Source: PBB1 sp040400875 | GTDB taxonomy: Bacteria; Pseudomonadota; Gammaproteobacteria; Burkholderiales; Burkholderiaceae_C | Length of the DNA: 50,876 nt | Direction: 5' to 3' | NCBI GenBank assembly: GCA_040400875.1 | Contig: JBBAPK010000015.1 | Location: forward strand, 1 to 50,876 | Shown here: piece by piece, positions 21,986 through 31,166 of the stretch | Layout: the number at the start of each line of letters is the position of its first letter | Position numbering within the stretch: the stretch's first letter is position 1 | The notes under the pieces: generated by a model | Told to the model about the DNA's origin: nothing | Databases searched by the model: none | What the model saw: only the letters and a program-made list of their open reading frames with translations | Made by a program: the position numbers and the translations under genes

Positions 21986-22276
21986 ATGAACCGCACCGAA
22001 GTGCTTGACCAACTCGCCCGCAGCAAACCCATGCTGAGTGCACGCTACGGCGTCGAACGCCTGGCTTTGTTCGGCTCCACGGCGCGCGATTCGGATCGAC
22101 CCGGCAGCGATATCGACATCCTCGTTTCCTTCGATGGTCCTGCCACCTCAGAGCGCTACTTCGGGGTGCAGTTCTTTCTGGAAGATCTGCTCGGGCGGCC
22201 TGTCGATCTGGTCACCGACAAGGCACTGCGCTCCGAGCTGCGCCCCTTCATCGAGCGCGAGGCGGTGCATGTCTGA
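21986..22276 (+). CDS. mntA: MntA-like nucleotidyltransferase antitoxin
   Basis: A 96-residue minimal nucleotidyltransferase with the GSx10DxD core: G30-S31 in LFGSTARDSDRPGSDIDILV and acidic D42/D44. In the HEPN-MNT system the MNT protein neutralises the HEPN RNase by adenylylating it. A downstream HEPN gene overlaps by eight bases, the standard order for many pairs. It sits 95 bp after rng at the start of a defence-like patch. Confidence 0.88.
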   Translation: MNRTEVLDQLARSKPMLSARYGVERLALFGSTARDSDRPGSDIDILVSFDGPATSERYFGVQFFLEDLLGRPVDLVTDKALRSELRPFIEREAVHV

Positions 22277-22622
22277 GCCGGTTGGCCGCGAGTGGCGCTT
22301 TTACATCGACGACATGATCGTCTTCGCCGAGAAGGTGGCGGCGTACACCGCCGGGATGGACCAGGGCACGTTCGTCGCGAGCGGCCTGGTCTACGACGCA
22401 ACCCTGCGCAATCTGGAACTGATCGGCGAGGCTGCGACGCGCGTCCCGGAGGCGGTTCGCGCGTCGCACCCTCAAGTGCCGTGGCGGCTGGTCGTGGCCA
22501 CGCGCAACCGGCTGATTCATGGCTACCTTGGCATCGATAACGACACCCTGTGGAGCATCGTCGTGTCGGATGTGCCCGCCTTGTTGCCCAATTTGCTGGT
22601 CATCAAGAACGATCAGGCATGA
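22269..22622 (+). CDS. hepT: HEPN-domain toxin (HepT/DUF86-like)
   Basis: A 117-residue HEPN protein. The RNase motif Rx4HxY is present as R79-N-R-L-I-H84-G-Y86, and LRNLELIGEAATRVPE is the conserved DUF86 helix. In studied pairs this protein is an RNase toxin silenced by the overlapping MNT gene. The start ATG lies inside the mntA end, so expression is coupled. All motif residues are intact, so it looks active. Confidence 0.88.
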   Translation: MSEPVGREWRFYIDDMIVFAEKVAAYTAGMDQGTFVASGLVYDATLRNLELIGEAATRVPEAVRASHPQVPWRLVVATRNRLIHGYLGIDNDTLWSIVVSDVPALLPNLLVIKNDQA

Positions 22623-22694
22623 GCCAAACCGCTCGACCGGCATGCAACGCTGATCCATCGAGCCCGAGTTCATCTGGTCCGATTTGTCTTTGAT

Positions 22695-23144
22695 GTGAGC
22701 CCCTGGCACGGCGCGCCGCCGGTCATCGTCGACACCAACGTGCTGATCGGCCAGTGGATGACCGATCTGGTCGCGCGCGAGCCGATGCACATCCTCGACG
22801 GCATGCGCGGCGGGTTGCTGCGCTTTGCGGTGTGCGATGCGCTGCTCGCCGAGTACCGCGAGGTGCTGCTGCGGCCCAAGCTCAAGCGCCGCCATCTGCA
22901 AGATGATGAGAAGGTCGCTGCCTTCATCGCACAGATCGCCGCTGGCGCCATCCACATCCAGACCCAGCCCGGCCCGAAGGCACCCGACCCCGGCGATCAG
23001 ATGCTGTGGGATCTGCTGGCCAGCCGCGACGATTTGCAACTCGTCACTGGCGACCGGCTGCTGCTCAAGAACAGTCGCATGCGCGGGCGGGTGCTCACGC
23101 CAGAGGCGTTTGCGGTGGCGTGGTTGCAGCGCGATGCGCAATAG
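22695..23144 (+). CDS. PIN-domain protein, putative toxin
   Basis: A 149-residue PIN-fold protein related to the COG1569/PF13470 type of putative toxins. The acidic residues expected for metal-dependent RNase activity are present: D13 in VIVDTNVLIG, E53 in LLAEYREVLLRP, D98 or D101, and D120 in LVTGD. It starts with a GTG, 72 bp after the HEPN gene. No antitoxin-like gene is directly upstream, where one is usual; only a short basic ORF lies downstream. Confidence 0.82.
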   Translation: MSPWHGAPPVIVDTNVLIGQWMTDLVAREPMHILDGMRGGLLRFAVCDALLAEYREVLLRPKLKRRHLQDDEKVAAFIAQIAAGAIHIQTQPGPKAPDPGDQMLWDLLASRDDLQLVTGDRLLLKNSRMRGRVLTPEAFAVAWLQRDAQ

Positions 23145-23177
23145 CATGCGGGCATCGCCACTCCCTTGAGAGGTCAC

Positions 23178-23357
23178 ATGCCTCGCCTCACCAACAACCC
23201 GAGCAAGTCCCGCTGCTGCGCGCTCAGGCAGTCATCCACGCCGAGCGAAGAGACGCAGCGCTTGGTGCGTAGGGCTCGCGCGCACAGCCAACTAAGCGAG
23301 GCAAAGGCATTGGACGTGGCTCACGAACAGGTCAGGGCGGTGCGTCGGCGCAAGTGA
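23178..23357 (+). CDS. Short basic hypothetical ORF
   Basis: A 59-codon ORF starting MPRLTNNPSKSRCCALRQ, with GAGAGG four bases before the ATG. The product is rich in Arg, Ser and Ala and I do not recognise it. It follows the PIN gene by 33 bp on the same strand and could be a partner of it, but the composition does not resemble a known antitoxin fold. It may be chance. Confidence 0.3.
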   Translation: MPRLTNNPSKSRCCALRQSSTPSEETQRLVRRARAHSQLSEAKALDVAHEQVRAVRRRK

Positions 23358-23406
23358 GTCGGCCATACGGCCCAAATGCTGACAACCGAGCGCTCGTCGC
23401 GACGTG

Positions 23407-24387
23407 TCAGGATGATCCAGATCCAGCAGATCCAATCATCACGAACTTCCGGGCCGGGGTCTTGAACACGTTCTTCGTGTTCCAAGCCAGGAACTCAGCC
23501 GCGGGTCGCAAATCGCTGTGCTGAGGCACGTGTATCGGGTTGCCGTGAAACTGCAGCTCTCCCTCTATGCCCCGTCCGCCGCCGATGGCGTGCTGGCTGA
23601 AGATGACGCGATGTTCGGCTGGCTCTACCGTGAACACCCCAAGGTCGAATAGTTTGTGGTGCAAGGCGCACAACGACAGGCCATTGGGCTCGATGTCCGG
23701 CCCGCCCACGTGGTGCCACTGGATGTGTGCAGCCTCCAGGCCCGCTGGCATGTGCCCGATGCGCAGGTCGAAGCCACAGACGCAGCACCGGTATTCGTAG
23801 GCCCGCAGGACGCGATCGCGGAAATCCGGGTCGCGTCTGCGCCGCTTTGAAGTGCCGTAACCCACCGTTGGTGAGACGCCCTCGCCCACCTCGGTCCCAC
23901 GCTCGAGATCAAGGCCTGCGGCTGCCGCGATGTCACCTTGCAGGGTTACTGGAAAGTAGGTTTCAAGAACCTGCATGGCCACGGCTTGCACCAGCCCCGG
24001 AATGCTGCGCAGCGCTTCATCCACATCTGCCGGAAAGCCCGCCTGGATGTCGTGCTCACGCAGTTCGCCTAGGCTGGGTGTGGCACCGGCTCTGCGATTG
24101 AGGATCTCCCGCGGGCCGCTCAGATTCCAGATGCTGCCGTGTCCATCGGTGGCCAGATGCCAAAACGGATAGTGGCGAGACTTGGCCGAATTGCTGGGGC
24201 CAAATTCGGCCAGCATCTGCTTCAGCGGGTCATCGACGGCCGCGAATTCGACCATGCGTGGTTCGCCGCGTTGCACACGGGCCAGCGCCAGCAAGATAAG
24301 CAATGGCTTGTGGGGCGCATAGACGCCAGCGCGTTGCGCTCGCCGGATGTTGCCGAAAGCCTCCAGCACCTCGGACGCAGTTTTCAT
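23407..24387 (-). CDS. HNH restriction endonuclease with SBD-like N-terminus (type IV, phosphorothioate-dependent)
   Basis: A 326-residue protein. The N-terminal half (about 1-155) has HKPLLILLALARVQRGEPR and YPFWHLATDG, a pattern I associate with the sulfur-binding domain that recognises phosphorothioated DNA in ScoMcrA-like enzymes. The C-terminal half has a zinc-type HNH nuclease. Its metal cysteines are C201/C204 and C240, and the core residues are H221, N235 and H243/H244 in AAHIQWHHVGGPDIEPNGLS. It would cut incoming DNA carrying Dnd-type modification. No dnd genes are in the window, as expected for a type IV enzyme. The start overlaps the HIT gene stop (ATGA). Confidence 0.82.
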   Translation of the reverse strand: MKTASEVLEAFGNIRRAQRAGVYAPHKPLLILLALARVQRGEPRMVEFAAVDDPLKQMLAEFGPSNSAKSRHYPFWHLATDGHGSIWNLSGPREILNRRAGATPSLGELREHDIQAGFPADVDEALRSIPGLVQAVAMQVLETYFPVTLQGDIAAAAGLDLERGTEVGEGVSPTVGYGTSKRRRRDPDFRDRVLRAYEYRCCVCGFDLRIGHMPAGLEAAHIQWHHVGGPDIEPNGLSLCALHHKLFDLGVFTVEPAEHRVIFSQHAIGGGRGIEGELQFHGNPIHVPQHSDLRPAAEFLAWNTKNVFKTPARKFVMIGSAGSGSS

Positions 24388-24794
24388 GGCTGGGGCTGCG
24401 TTCCGCGCGCTGACCAGTAGTCAGCCTTTTCCGGAATCACCCAGCGCACTCCGCCACGAGGGTCGGGTTGGTCGCCGACGTAACGCGGTATCAGATGCAT
24501 GTGGAGGTGCCCGACGGTCTGACCAGCGGCAGCTCCGTCATTAATGCCGATGTTGTGTCCGGCGGGGCTGAACTCGGCATCGAGCTGCTGCTTCGCAGCA
24601 TTCAGAAGCGTCAGCATGGCTTCGCGCTCGGTTGCCGTGGTGTCAAAAAACGATCCCACATGCCGCAGCGGAATCACGAGCGTGTGCCCAGGGCTGACGG
24701 GGAAGGCATCGCGCACGACCATGGCCCATTCATTGCGCAGCATCACCCGCGCGGCGGGAAGTGTGCAGAACGGGCAATCGGCGGGACGGCTCAT
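24384..24794 (-). CDS. HIT-domain protein
   Basis: A 136-residue histidine-triad protein. CPFC (C7, C10) near the start suggests a zinc site, and the triad is H96, H98 and H100 in VGHLHMHLIPRY. HIT proteins hydrolyse or transfer nucleotide monophosphates from adenylated substrates. The stop codon overlaps the start of the HNH nuclease gene by four bases, so the two are translated together, which ties this protein to the restriction function. I chose the ATG at 24792-24794; a TTG 15 bases upstream is also possible. Confidence 0.88.
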   Translation of the reverse strand: MSRPADCPFCTLPAARVMLRNEWAMVVRDAFPVSPGHTLVIPLRHVGSFFDTTATEREAMLTLLNAAKQQLDAEFSPAGHNIGINDGAAAGQTVGHLHMHLIPRYVGDQPDPRGGVRWVIPEKADYWSARGTQPQP

Positions 24795-24853
24795 ATCGCG
24801 AGGGTACAAGACCGCCGCGAGCGGCGGTTCGGGCCTTTGGAAGAGCCGAATGC

Positions 24854-25096
24854 TCAGTAATGCGGCGGCAGCTCATCCCTCAAGCTGCGAAAGGCAGCCG
24901 GCTGCTGCTCGGCGGGTTGCTGGCGCAGGCGTTCGATCTCGCGCTCCAGGCGGTCGATCTGGTCTTGCTGGCGCACGATGACGGCGTTGAGTTGATCGAG
25001 CAGGTCTTCGGTGAAGCTGGCCTTGATCTCGAGATCGGTCAGCCTCTGCTCAGTGAGGTGTTCGGTGCGGTGTTCGGCGGGGTTGGCGTGTTCCAT
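24854..25096 (-). CDS. slyX: SlyX protein
   Basis: An 80-residue coiled-coil protein ending SLRDELPPHY, with the SlyX core LTDLEIKASFTEDLLDQLN followed by a heptad-rich QQDQIDRLEREIERLRQQ. The family is common in proteobacteria and its function is unknown. The frame is open far upstream beneath dbpA, but the ATG at 25094-25096 fits the family length (about 72). It is divergent from dbpA and 59 bp before the HIT gene on the same strand. Confidence 0.9.
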   Translation of the reverse strand: MEHANPAEHRTEHLTEQRLTDLEIKASFTEDLLDQLNAVIVRQQDQIDRLEREIERLRQQPAEQQPAAFRSLRDELPPHY

Positions 25097-25171
25097 GCAC
25101 CGATTGGACGCGAAGTCGCGGAGCGGGCGGACTTTGGGTGATGGTGGCTGGTGGCGCGTCGACAATCGGAC

Positions 25172-26575
<1,404 letters not shown>

Positions 26576-26659
26576 GGGGGTTACCGACCCGCGCCTATCA
26601 TCTCAAGCAACTCTTGCTTGCCACCAGAGTGCCCCCCATTGGTTTTGCTTTCACAGGTC

Positions 26660-27958
26660 ATGCTCAGAACTCTTTCAGCCAGCCTCTTTCACTTTATTCA
26701 GGGTTTGCTGCTGGCGCTGGTCATCTGGGCCTTGGCCTTGCCCGCGGCCCACGCCCAGTTTCGCGTCGAGATGTCTGGCGTGGGTGCGTCGCAGGTGCCG
26801 ATCGCCATCGCGCGCTTTCGCGATGAAGACCGCTACGGCCAGGTGCTGTCGGCCATCGTGCGCGCTGACCTCGAGCGCAGCGGGCTGTTCCGTGGCGTCG
26901 ACGCGTCTGAGGTCCTCGATGAAATGGCCGCGCCGGCCATGGCCCAGTGGCGCGCTCGCGCTGCCGATGCGCTGGTGGTCGGCTCGGTCACGCGGCTGGC
27001 CGATGGCCGCTTCGATGTGCGCTTCAAGCTGTGGGATGTGGTCAAAGGCGTTGAGCTGGGCGGCCAAAGCACGCTCGTGGCACAGGCCGACTTGCGGCTG
27101 GCCGCACACCGCATCGCCGATTTCGTGCACGAAAAGCTCACCGGCCAGAAGGGCGTCTTCTCAACCCGCATCGCCTACGTCACGCGAGCGGGTCGCAACT
27201 TCACGCTGCGCATTGCCGATGCCGATGGCGAAGGCGGGCAGGTGGCCCTGAACAGCGCTGAGCCCATCATTTCGCCAGCGTGGTCGCCCGATGGACGTGA
27301 GCTGGCTTATGTCTCGTTCGAGAGCCAAAAGGCGGTGGTCTATGTTCAGGATGTGGTCACCGGCAAGCGGCGCGTGCTGGCCAATTTCAAAGGCACCAAC
27401 AGCGCGCCGGCCTGGGCACCCGATGGCCAGACGCTGGCTGTGACGCTGTCTCGCGATGGCGGCTCGCAGCTGTATCTGATCGGGCGCAATGGCGACAACG
27501 TGCGCCGGCTGACCCAAAGCATGGGCATCGATACCGAACCGACGTTCTCGCCCGACGGACAGTTTGTCTACTTCGTGAGCGACCGTGGCGGCAGCCCCCA
27601 GATCTATCGCACGTCGGTCGGCGGCGGCGGGGCTGAGCGCATCACCTTCGCAGGCAGTTACAACATCAGCCCGGCCGTGAGCCCCGATGGCCGAACCTTG
27701 GCCTACATTGCGCGACAGGGCAACGCCTTCCGGCTGTACACGCAAGAGCTGTCGGGCGGCGCGCCGCAACTGCTCAGCGACACCAGCGACGATGAAAGCC
27801 CCAGCTTTGCGCCCAACGGCCGGCTCATCATCTACGCCTCGCGTGCCCAGGGCCGCGACGTGTTGATGACGACCACGCTCGACGGCAAGATCCGCGCGCG
27901 TTTGGTGTCGACCAGTGCCGACGTCCGCGAGCCCGTGTGGGGCCCGTTCGGCCGCTAG
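26660..27958 (+). CDS. tolB: Tol-Pal system protein TolB
   Basis: A 432-residue periplasmic protein. A signal peptide (about 1-32, ending AHA) is followed by the N-terminal domain. A six-bladed beta-propeller with repeats such as PAWSPDGRELAYVSF, PAWAPDGQTLAVTLS and PTFSPDGQFVYFVSD follows. TolB links Pal to the inner-membrane Tol complex during outer-membrane constriction. tolQ, tolR and tolA, which normally come just before it, are missing here; dbpA lies upstream instead. The ATG at 26660 starts the signal peptide. Confidence 0.95.
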   Translation: MLRTLSASLFHFIQGLLLALVIWALALPAAHAQFRVEMSGVGASQVPIAIARFRDEDRYGQVLSAIVRADLERSGLFRGVDASEVLDEMAAPAMAQWRARAADALVVGSVTRLADGRFDVRFKLWDVVKGVELGGQSTLVAQADLRLAAHRIADFVHEKLTGQKGVFSTRIAYVTRAGRNFTLRIADADGEGGQVALNSAEPIISPAWSPDGRELAYVSFESQKAVVYVQDVVTGKRRVLANFKGTNSAPAWAPDGQTLAVTLSRDGGSQLYLIGRNGDNVRRLTQSMGIDTEPTFSPDGQFVYFVSDRGGSPQIYRTSVGGGGAERITFAGSYNISPAVSPDGRTLAYIARQGNAFRLYTQELSGGAPQLLSDTSDDESPSFAPNGRLIIYASRAQGRDVLMTTTLDGKIRARLVSTSADVREPVWGPFGR

Positions 27959-28000
27959 ATTTTTCCGCCACTTCCTTTCAACCCATCCCAAGGAGATCCC

Positions 28001-28543
28001 ATGAGCTTCCAACGTTTTTCCTCGTCATCCGCTTCCAGTGTTCTGTTGTCGGCGATTTGTGCTGCTGCCTTGGTCGGCTGCGGCTCCAGCGTCAAGCTCG
28101 ACGACAAGGCCCCGCCGGTTGAAAACCGCACCGCAACCCCTGTCGACACGACCGCGCCTGTGCAATCCCAGGTCACCAGCGTGGACCTGACCAAGGGCTC
28201 GACTGACACCACCGGTGCCGACCGCATCGTTTACTTCGACTTCGACAGCTACACCGTGCGCGACGACGCTCGCCGGGTGATCGACCTCAACGCCAAGGGG
28301 CTCTCCGCCAACCGCGCCAAGCGCATGGCTGCCGAAGGTCACACCGACGAGCGCGGTGGTCGTGAGTACAACCTCGCCCTGGGCCAAAAGCGCGCTGAGG
28401 CCGTGGTGCGTGCGCTGGTGGTGTCTGGCGCTGCAGACAACCAGCTTGAGGCCGTGAGCTTCGGCAAGGAGCGCCCAGCCGCCACCGGTTCTGACGAGGC
28501 CGCTTATGCCAAGAACCGCCGCGTCGAACTCGCCAATCGTTGA
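28001..28543 (+). CDS. pal: Peptidoglycan-associated lipoprotein Pal
   Basis: A 180-residue outer-membrane lipoprotein. The signal ends in the lipobox LVGC, with lipidated Cys27. A Thr/Pro-rich linker leads to the OmpA-like peptidoglycan-binding domain: VYFDFDSYTVRDDARRVID, EGHTDERGGREYNLALGQ and KNRRVEL. AGGAGA just before the ATG is a strong ribosome-binding site. It lies 42 bp after tolB. Confidence 0.97.
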   Translation: MSFQRFSSSSASSVLLSAICAAALVGCGSSVKLDDKAPPVENRTATPVDTTAPVQSQVTSVDLTKGSTDTTGADRIVYFDFDSYTVRDDARRVIDLNAKGLSANRAKRMAAEGHTDERGGREYNLALGQKRAEAVVRALVVSGAADNQLEAVSFGKERPAATGSDEAAYAKNRRVELANR

Positions 28544-28553
28544 AGGCTGAGGC

Positions 28554-29324
28554 ATGAACTGGCCCAACGCCAAACTTCGTGGCAGTGTTCTTGCCGCAGG
28601 GCTGCTGCTCGCGCTGATGTCTTCGACAGCGCACTCAGCCCTGTTCGGCGACGACGAGGCACGACGGGCCATTCTTGAGTTGCGCCAGAAGACGGACCAA
28701 ACCGCCGAGCAGCAACGATTGCGCGACACCGAGCAATCCGAGCAAATCGGCCAGTTGCGCAAGAGCATGCTCGACATGAGCAATCTCATCGAGCTTATGC
28801 GCACCGAGAACGCCCGCTTGCGCGGCACGATCGAGCAGCTGGCGCGCGACCTCAGCGAGACCCAGCTGAAGCTGCGTGAGGTGGACGGCCGCTTGCGCCA
28901 ACTCGAGCCGCAAAAGGCCACCATCGACGGCAAGGAATTCACCGCCGACGCCGAAGAGATCCGCCAATATGAGGCGGCCATGACACTGGTGCGAAATGCG
29001 GAGTTCCCGGCTGCGGCGAGTGCACTGAGCGCGTTTCGCACCCGTTATCCGAACAGCGGCTACGGCGCGTCGGCGCTCTTCTGGCTGGGCAATGCGCAGT
29101 ACGGCAAACGAGACTATCCGGCGGCTGTGGCTTCATTTCGCAGCTTTGTCAGCGGCCACCCCGCTGACCCGCGTGCCCCCGAGGCCCTTCTGGCGGTCGC
29201 CAACTGCCACTTCGAGCTGAAAGACACCCGCTCGGCTCGCAAGGCACTGGATGAGTTGTTCAAGGCCTATCCGAACTCCGAGGCTGCCGTGGCCGGCAAG
29301 GAGCGTCTGGCCTCGCTCAAGTGA
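28554..29324 (+). CDS. cpoB: Cell division coordinator CpoB (YbgF)
   Basis: A 256-residue periplasmic protein with a signal peptide (about 1-28), a coiled coil (roughly 35-115) and C-terminal TPR repeats (133-256), including YPNSGYGASALFWLGNAQY. CpoB coordinates Tol-Pal constriction with septal peptidoglycan synthesis. It is 10 bp after pal, and its stop overlaps the tcdA GTG start (GTGA). Confidence 0.94.
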   Translation: MNWPNAKLRGSVLAAGLLLALMSSTAHSALFGDDEARRAILELRQKTDQTAEQQRLRDTEQSEQIGQLRKSMLDMSNLIELMRTENARLRGTIEQLARDLSETQLKLREVDGRLRQLEPQKATIDGKEFTADAEEIRQYEAAMTLVRNAEFPAAASALSAFRTRYPNSGYGASALFWLGNAQYGKRDYPAAVASFRSFVSGHPADPRAPEALLAVANCHFELKDTRSARKALDELFKAYPNSEAAVAGKERLASLK

Positions 29325-30118
29325 GCCAGCATGCTGCCCATGGCGATGGGCGGGCCTCAACGCCCGAGCATGCGGAAGATGACGCCGATCTCGAGCGCCG
29401 GTTTGGCGGCTTGAGACGGCTTCACGGCGATGCCAACTACCAGCGACTGCGCGGCGCTCGCGTGGCCGTGGTCGGCTTGGGCGGAGTGGGCTCCTGGGCC
29501 GCCGAGGCGCTCGCGCGCAGCGGCGTGGCCTGCCTGGTCCTGATCGATCTGGATCACGTCTCCGAAGGCAACATCAACCGTCAGGTGCAGGCCACCGGCC
29601 GCACCGTGGGGCAGTCCAAGGCGCTCGCCCTGTGTGAGCGGCTGGCCGACATCCACCCCGGCTGCCGTCTGATCCCGGTCGAAGAATTCGTCGACGAGTC
29701 CAACTGGCCAGCCTTGTTGTCGTGCCCGGTCGATGCCGTGATCGACGCGTGCGATCAAGTGCGCGCCAAGGCCACGCTGGCCGCCTGGGCGATCTCCACC
29801 GGCACCGCCTTGGTGACCGTGGGGGCCGCAGGTGGCAAACATCAGCCACAAGCCGTCGAGGTGGCCGATCTGGCCAGCGTGACGCACGACCCCTTGCTTG
29901 CTTCGCTGCGCCAGCGCCTGCGCCAGCACCATGGCGCCGCGCGCAGCGGGCCTGTGGGCGTGGTCTGTGTGTTTTCGCGCGAAGCGGTGCTAGCGCCGCC
30001 AGAGTCGTGTGATGCGCAAGGCAATCTCAACTGCCATGGCTATGGTTCCAGCGTGAGCGTGACCGCCACCTTTGGCATGGTGGCTGCGGCACAGGCGATG
30101 TGTGCGCTGTGCGCCTGA
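29321..30118 (+). CDS. tcdA: tRNA threonylcarbamoyladenosine dehydratase
   Basis: A 265-residue E1-like enzyme that cyclises t6A at position 37 of tRNAs to ct6A using ATP. The Rossmann motif VVGLGGVGSWAAEALARSG is at residues 50-68, DLDHVSEGNINRQ is the ThiF/MoeB motif, and CHGYGSS near the end is typical of TcdA/CsdL. A 30-residue polar extension precedes the domain. The GTG start overlaps the cpoB stop. tRNA-Lys genes lie just downstream; whether that placement matters is unknown. Confidence 0.9.
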   Translation: MSQHAAHGDGRASTPEHAEDDADLERRFGGLRRLHGDANYQRLRGARVAVVGLGGVGSWAAEALARSGVACLVLIDLDHVSEGNINRQVQATGRTVGQSKALALCERLADIHPGCRLIPVEEFVDESNWPALLSCPVDAVIDACDQVRAKATLAAWAISTGTALVTVGAAGGKHQPQAVEVADLASVTHDPLLASLRQRLRQHHGAARSGPVGVVCVFSREAVLAPPESCDAQGNLNCHGYGSSVSVTATFGMVAAAQAMCALCA

Positions 30119-30155
30119 GCCGTTAAAACCACGCCGGCGTTGCGATGAGCCGGTC

Positions 30156-30161
30156 TATAAT
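30156..30161 (+). promoter_or_regulatory. Likely -10 element for the tRNA-Lys pair
   Basis: A perfect TATAAT sits 14 bases before the first tRNA-Lys gene and is followed by a GC-rich run, as is common in stable-RNA promoters. No good -35 stands at the usual spacing; TTGCGA is only 10 bases upstream. Confidence 0.55.
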
Positions 30162-30175
30162 TTTCGGCTGCCCGG

Positions 30176-30251
30176 GGGTTGTTAGCTCAGTTGGTAGAGC
30201 AGCGGACTTTTAATCCGTAGGTCGTGGGTTCGAGTCCCGCACAACCCACCA
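30176..30251 (+). tRNA. tRNA-Lys (anticodon TTT)
   Basis: A full cloverleaf can be drawn. The acceptor GGGTTGT pairs with ACAACCC, the D-arm is GCTC/GAGC, and the anticodon stem GCGGA/TCCGT holds the loop CTTTTAA (anticodon TTT). The T-arm is GTGGG-TTCGAGT-CCCGC. CCA is encoded. It reads AAA and, by wobble, AAG. Confidence 0.97.
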
Positions 30252-30290
30252 TCCACCGGTTCAGGTTTTCCCATACACGCCACACACGTG

Positions 30291-30366
30291 GGGCTCTTAG
30301 CTCAGTTGGTAGAGCAGCGGACTCTTAATCCGTAGGTCGAGTGTTCGAGTCACTCAGGGCCCACCA
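30291..30366 (+). tRNA. tRNA-Lys (anticodon CTT)
   Basis: The cloverleaf is complete: acceptor GGGCTCT/AGGGCCC with one T-G pair, the same D-arm and anticodon stem as the previous tRNA, loop CTCTTAA (anticodon CTT), and T-arm GAGTG-TTCGAGT-CACTC. CCA is encoded. It reads AAG only. It lies 39 bp after the first tRNA-Lys and should be co-transcribed. Confidence 0.96.
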
Positions 30367-30377
30367 AAAGTAAGTAG

Positions 30378-30414
30378 AAGGACTCAGGCGCTTTTGTTCC
30401 TGGGTCCTTTTTTG
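30378..30414 (+). terminator. Rho-independent terminator after the tRNA-Lys pair
   Basis: AAGGACTCAGG pairs with CCTGGGTCCTT (11 bp, one G-T) over a ten-base loop and is followed by a T run. It ends the tRNA transcript before epsI. Confidence 0.85.
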
Positions 30415-30460
30415 TTTGGCCCCGGTAGACTGCATCCAACACCGCTTGTCTCGACTCCCG

Positions 30461-31156
30461 ATGAAAGTACTGAACCTGTCCATCTTGCTGGCCGCCTTGA
30501 TGTGCTCGGCATCGGTCGCCGGCTTTGTGCTCAAGCCCTCGGTCAAGGCCACTCAGGCCGGGCCGCGCTTCGTGCTGGAACAAAGCATCCCCCGTCAATT
30601 CGAGGGCTGGCGTGAACTGCCCGAGCGTGCGACGTCGGTCGTCGATCCGGGCACCAAGCAGTTGCTCGACAAGCTCTACAGCCAGATGCTGAGCCGAACC
30701 TACGTGAATTCGGCTGGCTACACGGTGATGCTTTCATTGGCCTATGGCGATGACCAGCGCGGAGGCCTGGCGGCGCACAAGCCCGAGATCTGCTACCCGG
30801 CTCAGGGCTTCACCTTGCTCGGGCTTCAAGAGGTGCAGTTGGTGACGCCGTTTGGCGAGATTGCCGGCAAGCGGCTGTCCACCAGCATGGGCCCGCGCAA
30901 GGAGCCGGTGACCTACTGGTTTGCTGTGGGCGACACGTCCATCAGCAACAAGGTTGAGCAGCGCCTGGTCGAAATGAAATTGAGCCTGACGGGGCAGATC
31001 CCCGACGGCCTGCTGTTCAGGGTGTCTTCGATCGACGAGAACACGACCCGTGCCTACGCGATGCAAGACCAGTTCATTGCCGACTTGCTCAAGGCCGTGA
31101 ACGACAAGGACCGCAAGCGCATCAGCGGTCTGGGTGCTGCGGCCTCAGCGATGTGA
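30461..31156 (+). CDS. epsI: Exosortase-associated protein EpsI
   Basis: A 231-residue EpsI-family protein with an N-terminal membrane segment (about 3-22). The family pattern follows: IPRQFEGWREL, then YTVMLSLAYGDDQ, H106 in AAHKPEI, and C111 in CYPAQGF. EpsI is found with exosortases in bacteria that make PEP-CTERM proteins and exopolysaccharide; its exact activity is unclear. No exosortase gene is adjacent, where one normally precedes it. It converges with manC, leaving 10 bp. Confidence 0.85.
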   Translation: MKVLNLSILLAALMCSASVAGFVLKPSVKATQAGPRFVLEQSIPRQFEGWRELPERATSVVDPGTKQLLDKLYSQMLSRTYVNSAGYTVMLSLAYGDDQRGGLAAHKPEICYPAQGFTLLGLQEVQLVTPFGEIAGKRLSTSMGPRKEPVTYWFAVGDTSISNKVEQRLVEMKLSLTGQIPDGLLFRVSSIDENTTRAYAMQDQFIADLLKAVNDKDRKRISGLGAAASAM

Positions 31157-31166
31157 CGCTGAGCGG

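Noticed and set aside
23380..23413. Hairpin CTGACA...TGTCAG after the small ORF as a terminator
   Set aside because: Only six base pairs with a long, poorly paired loop and no T run.
30176..30366. The tRNA-Lys pair as an attachment site for an integrated element
   Set aside because: No integrase and no repeated tRNA 3' end were found downstream; flanking genes look chromosomal.
30325..30552. Minus-strand ORF ending SDSNTRPTD
   Set aside because: This is a well-known spurious peptide made by reading the complement of a tRNA and its flank; it covers the tRNA-Lys(CTT) gene.
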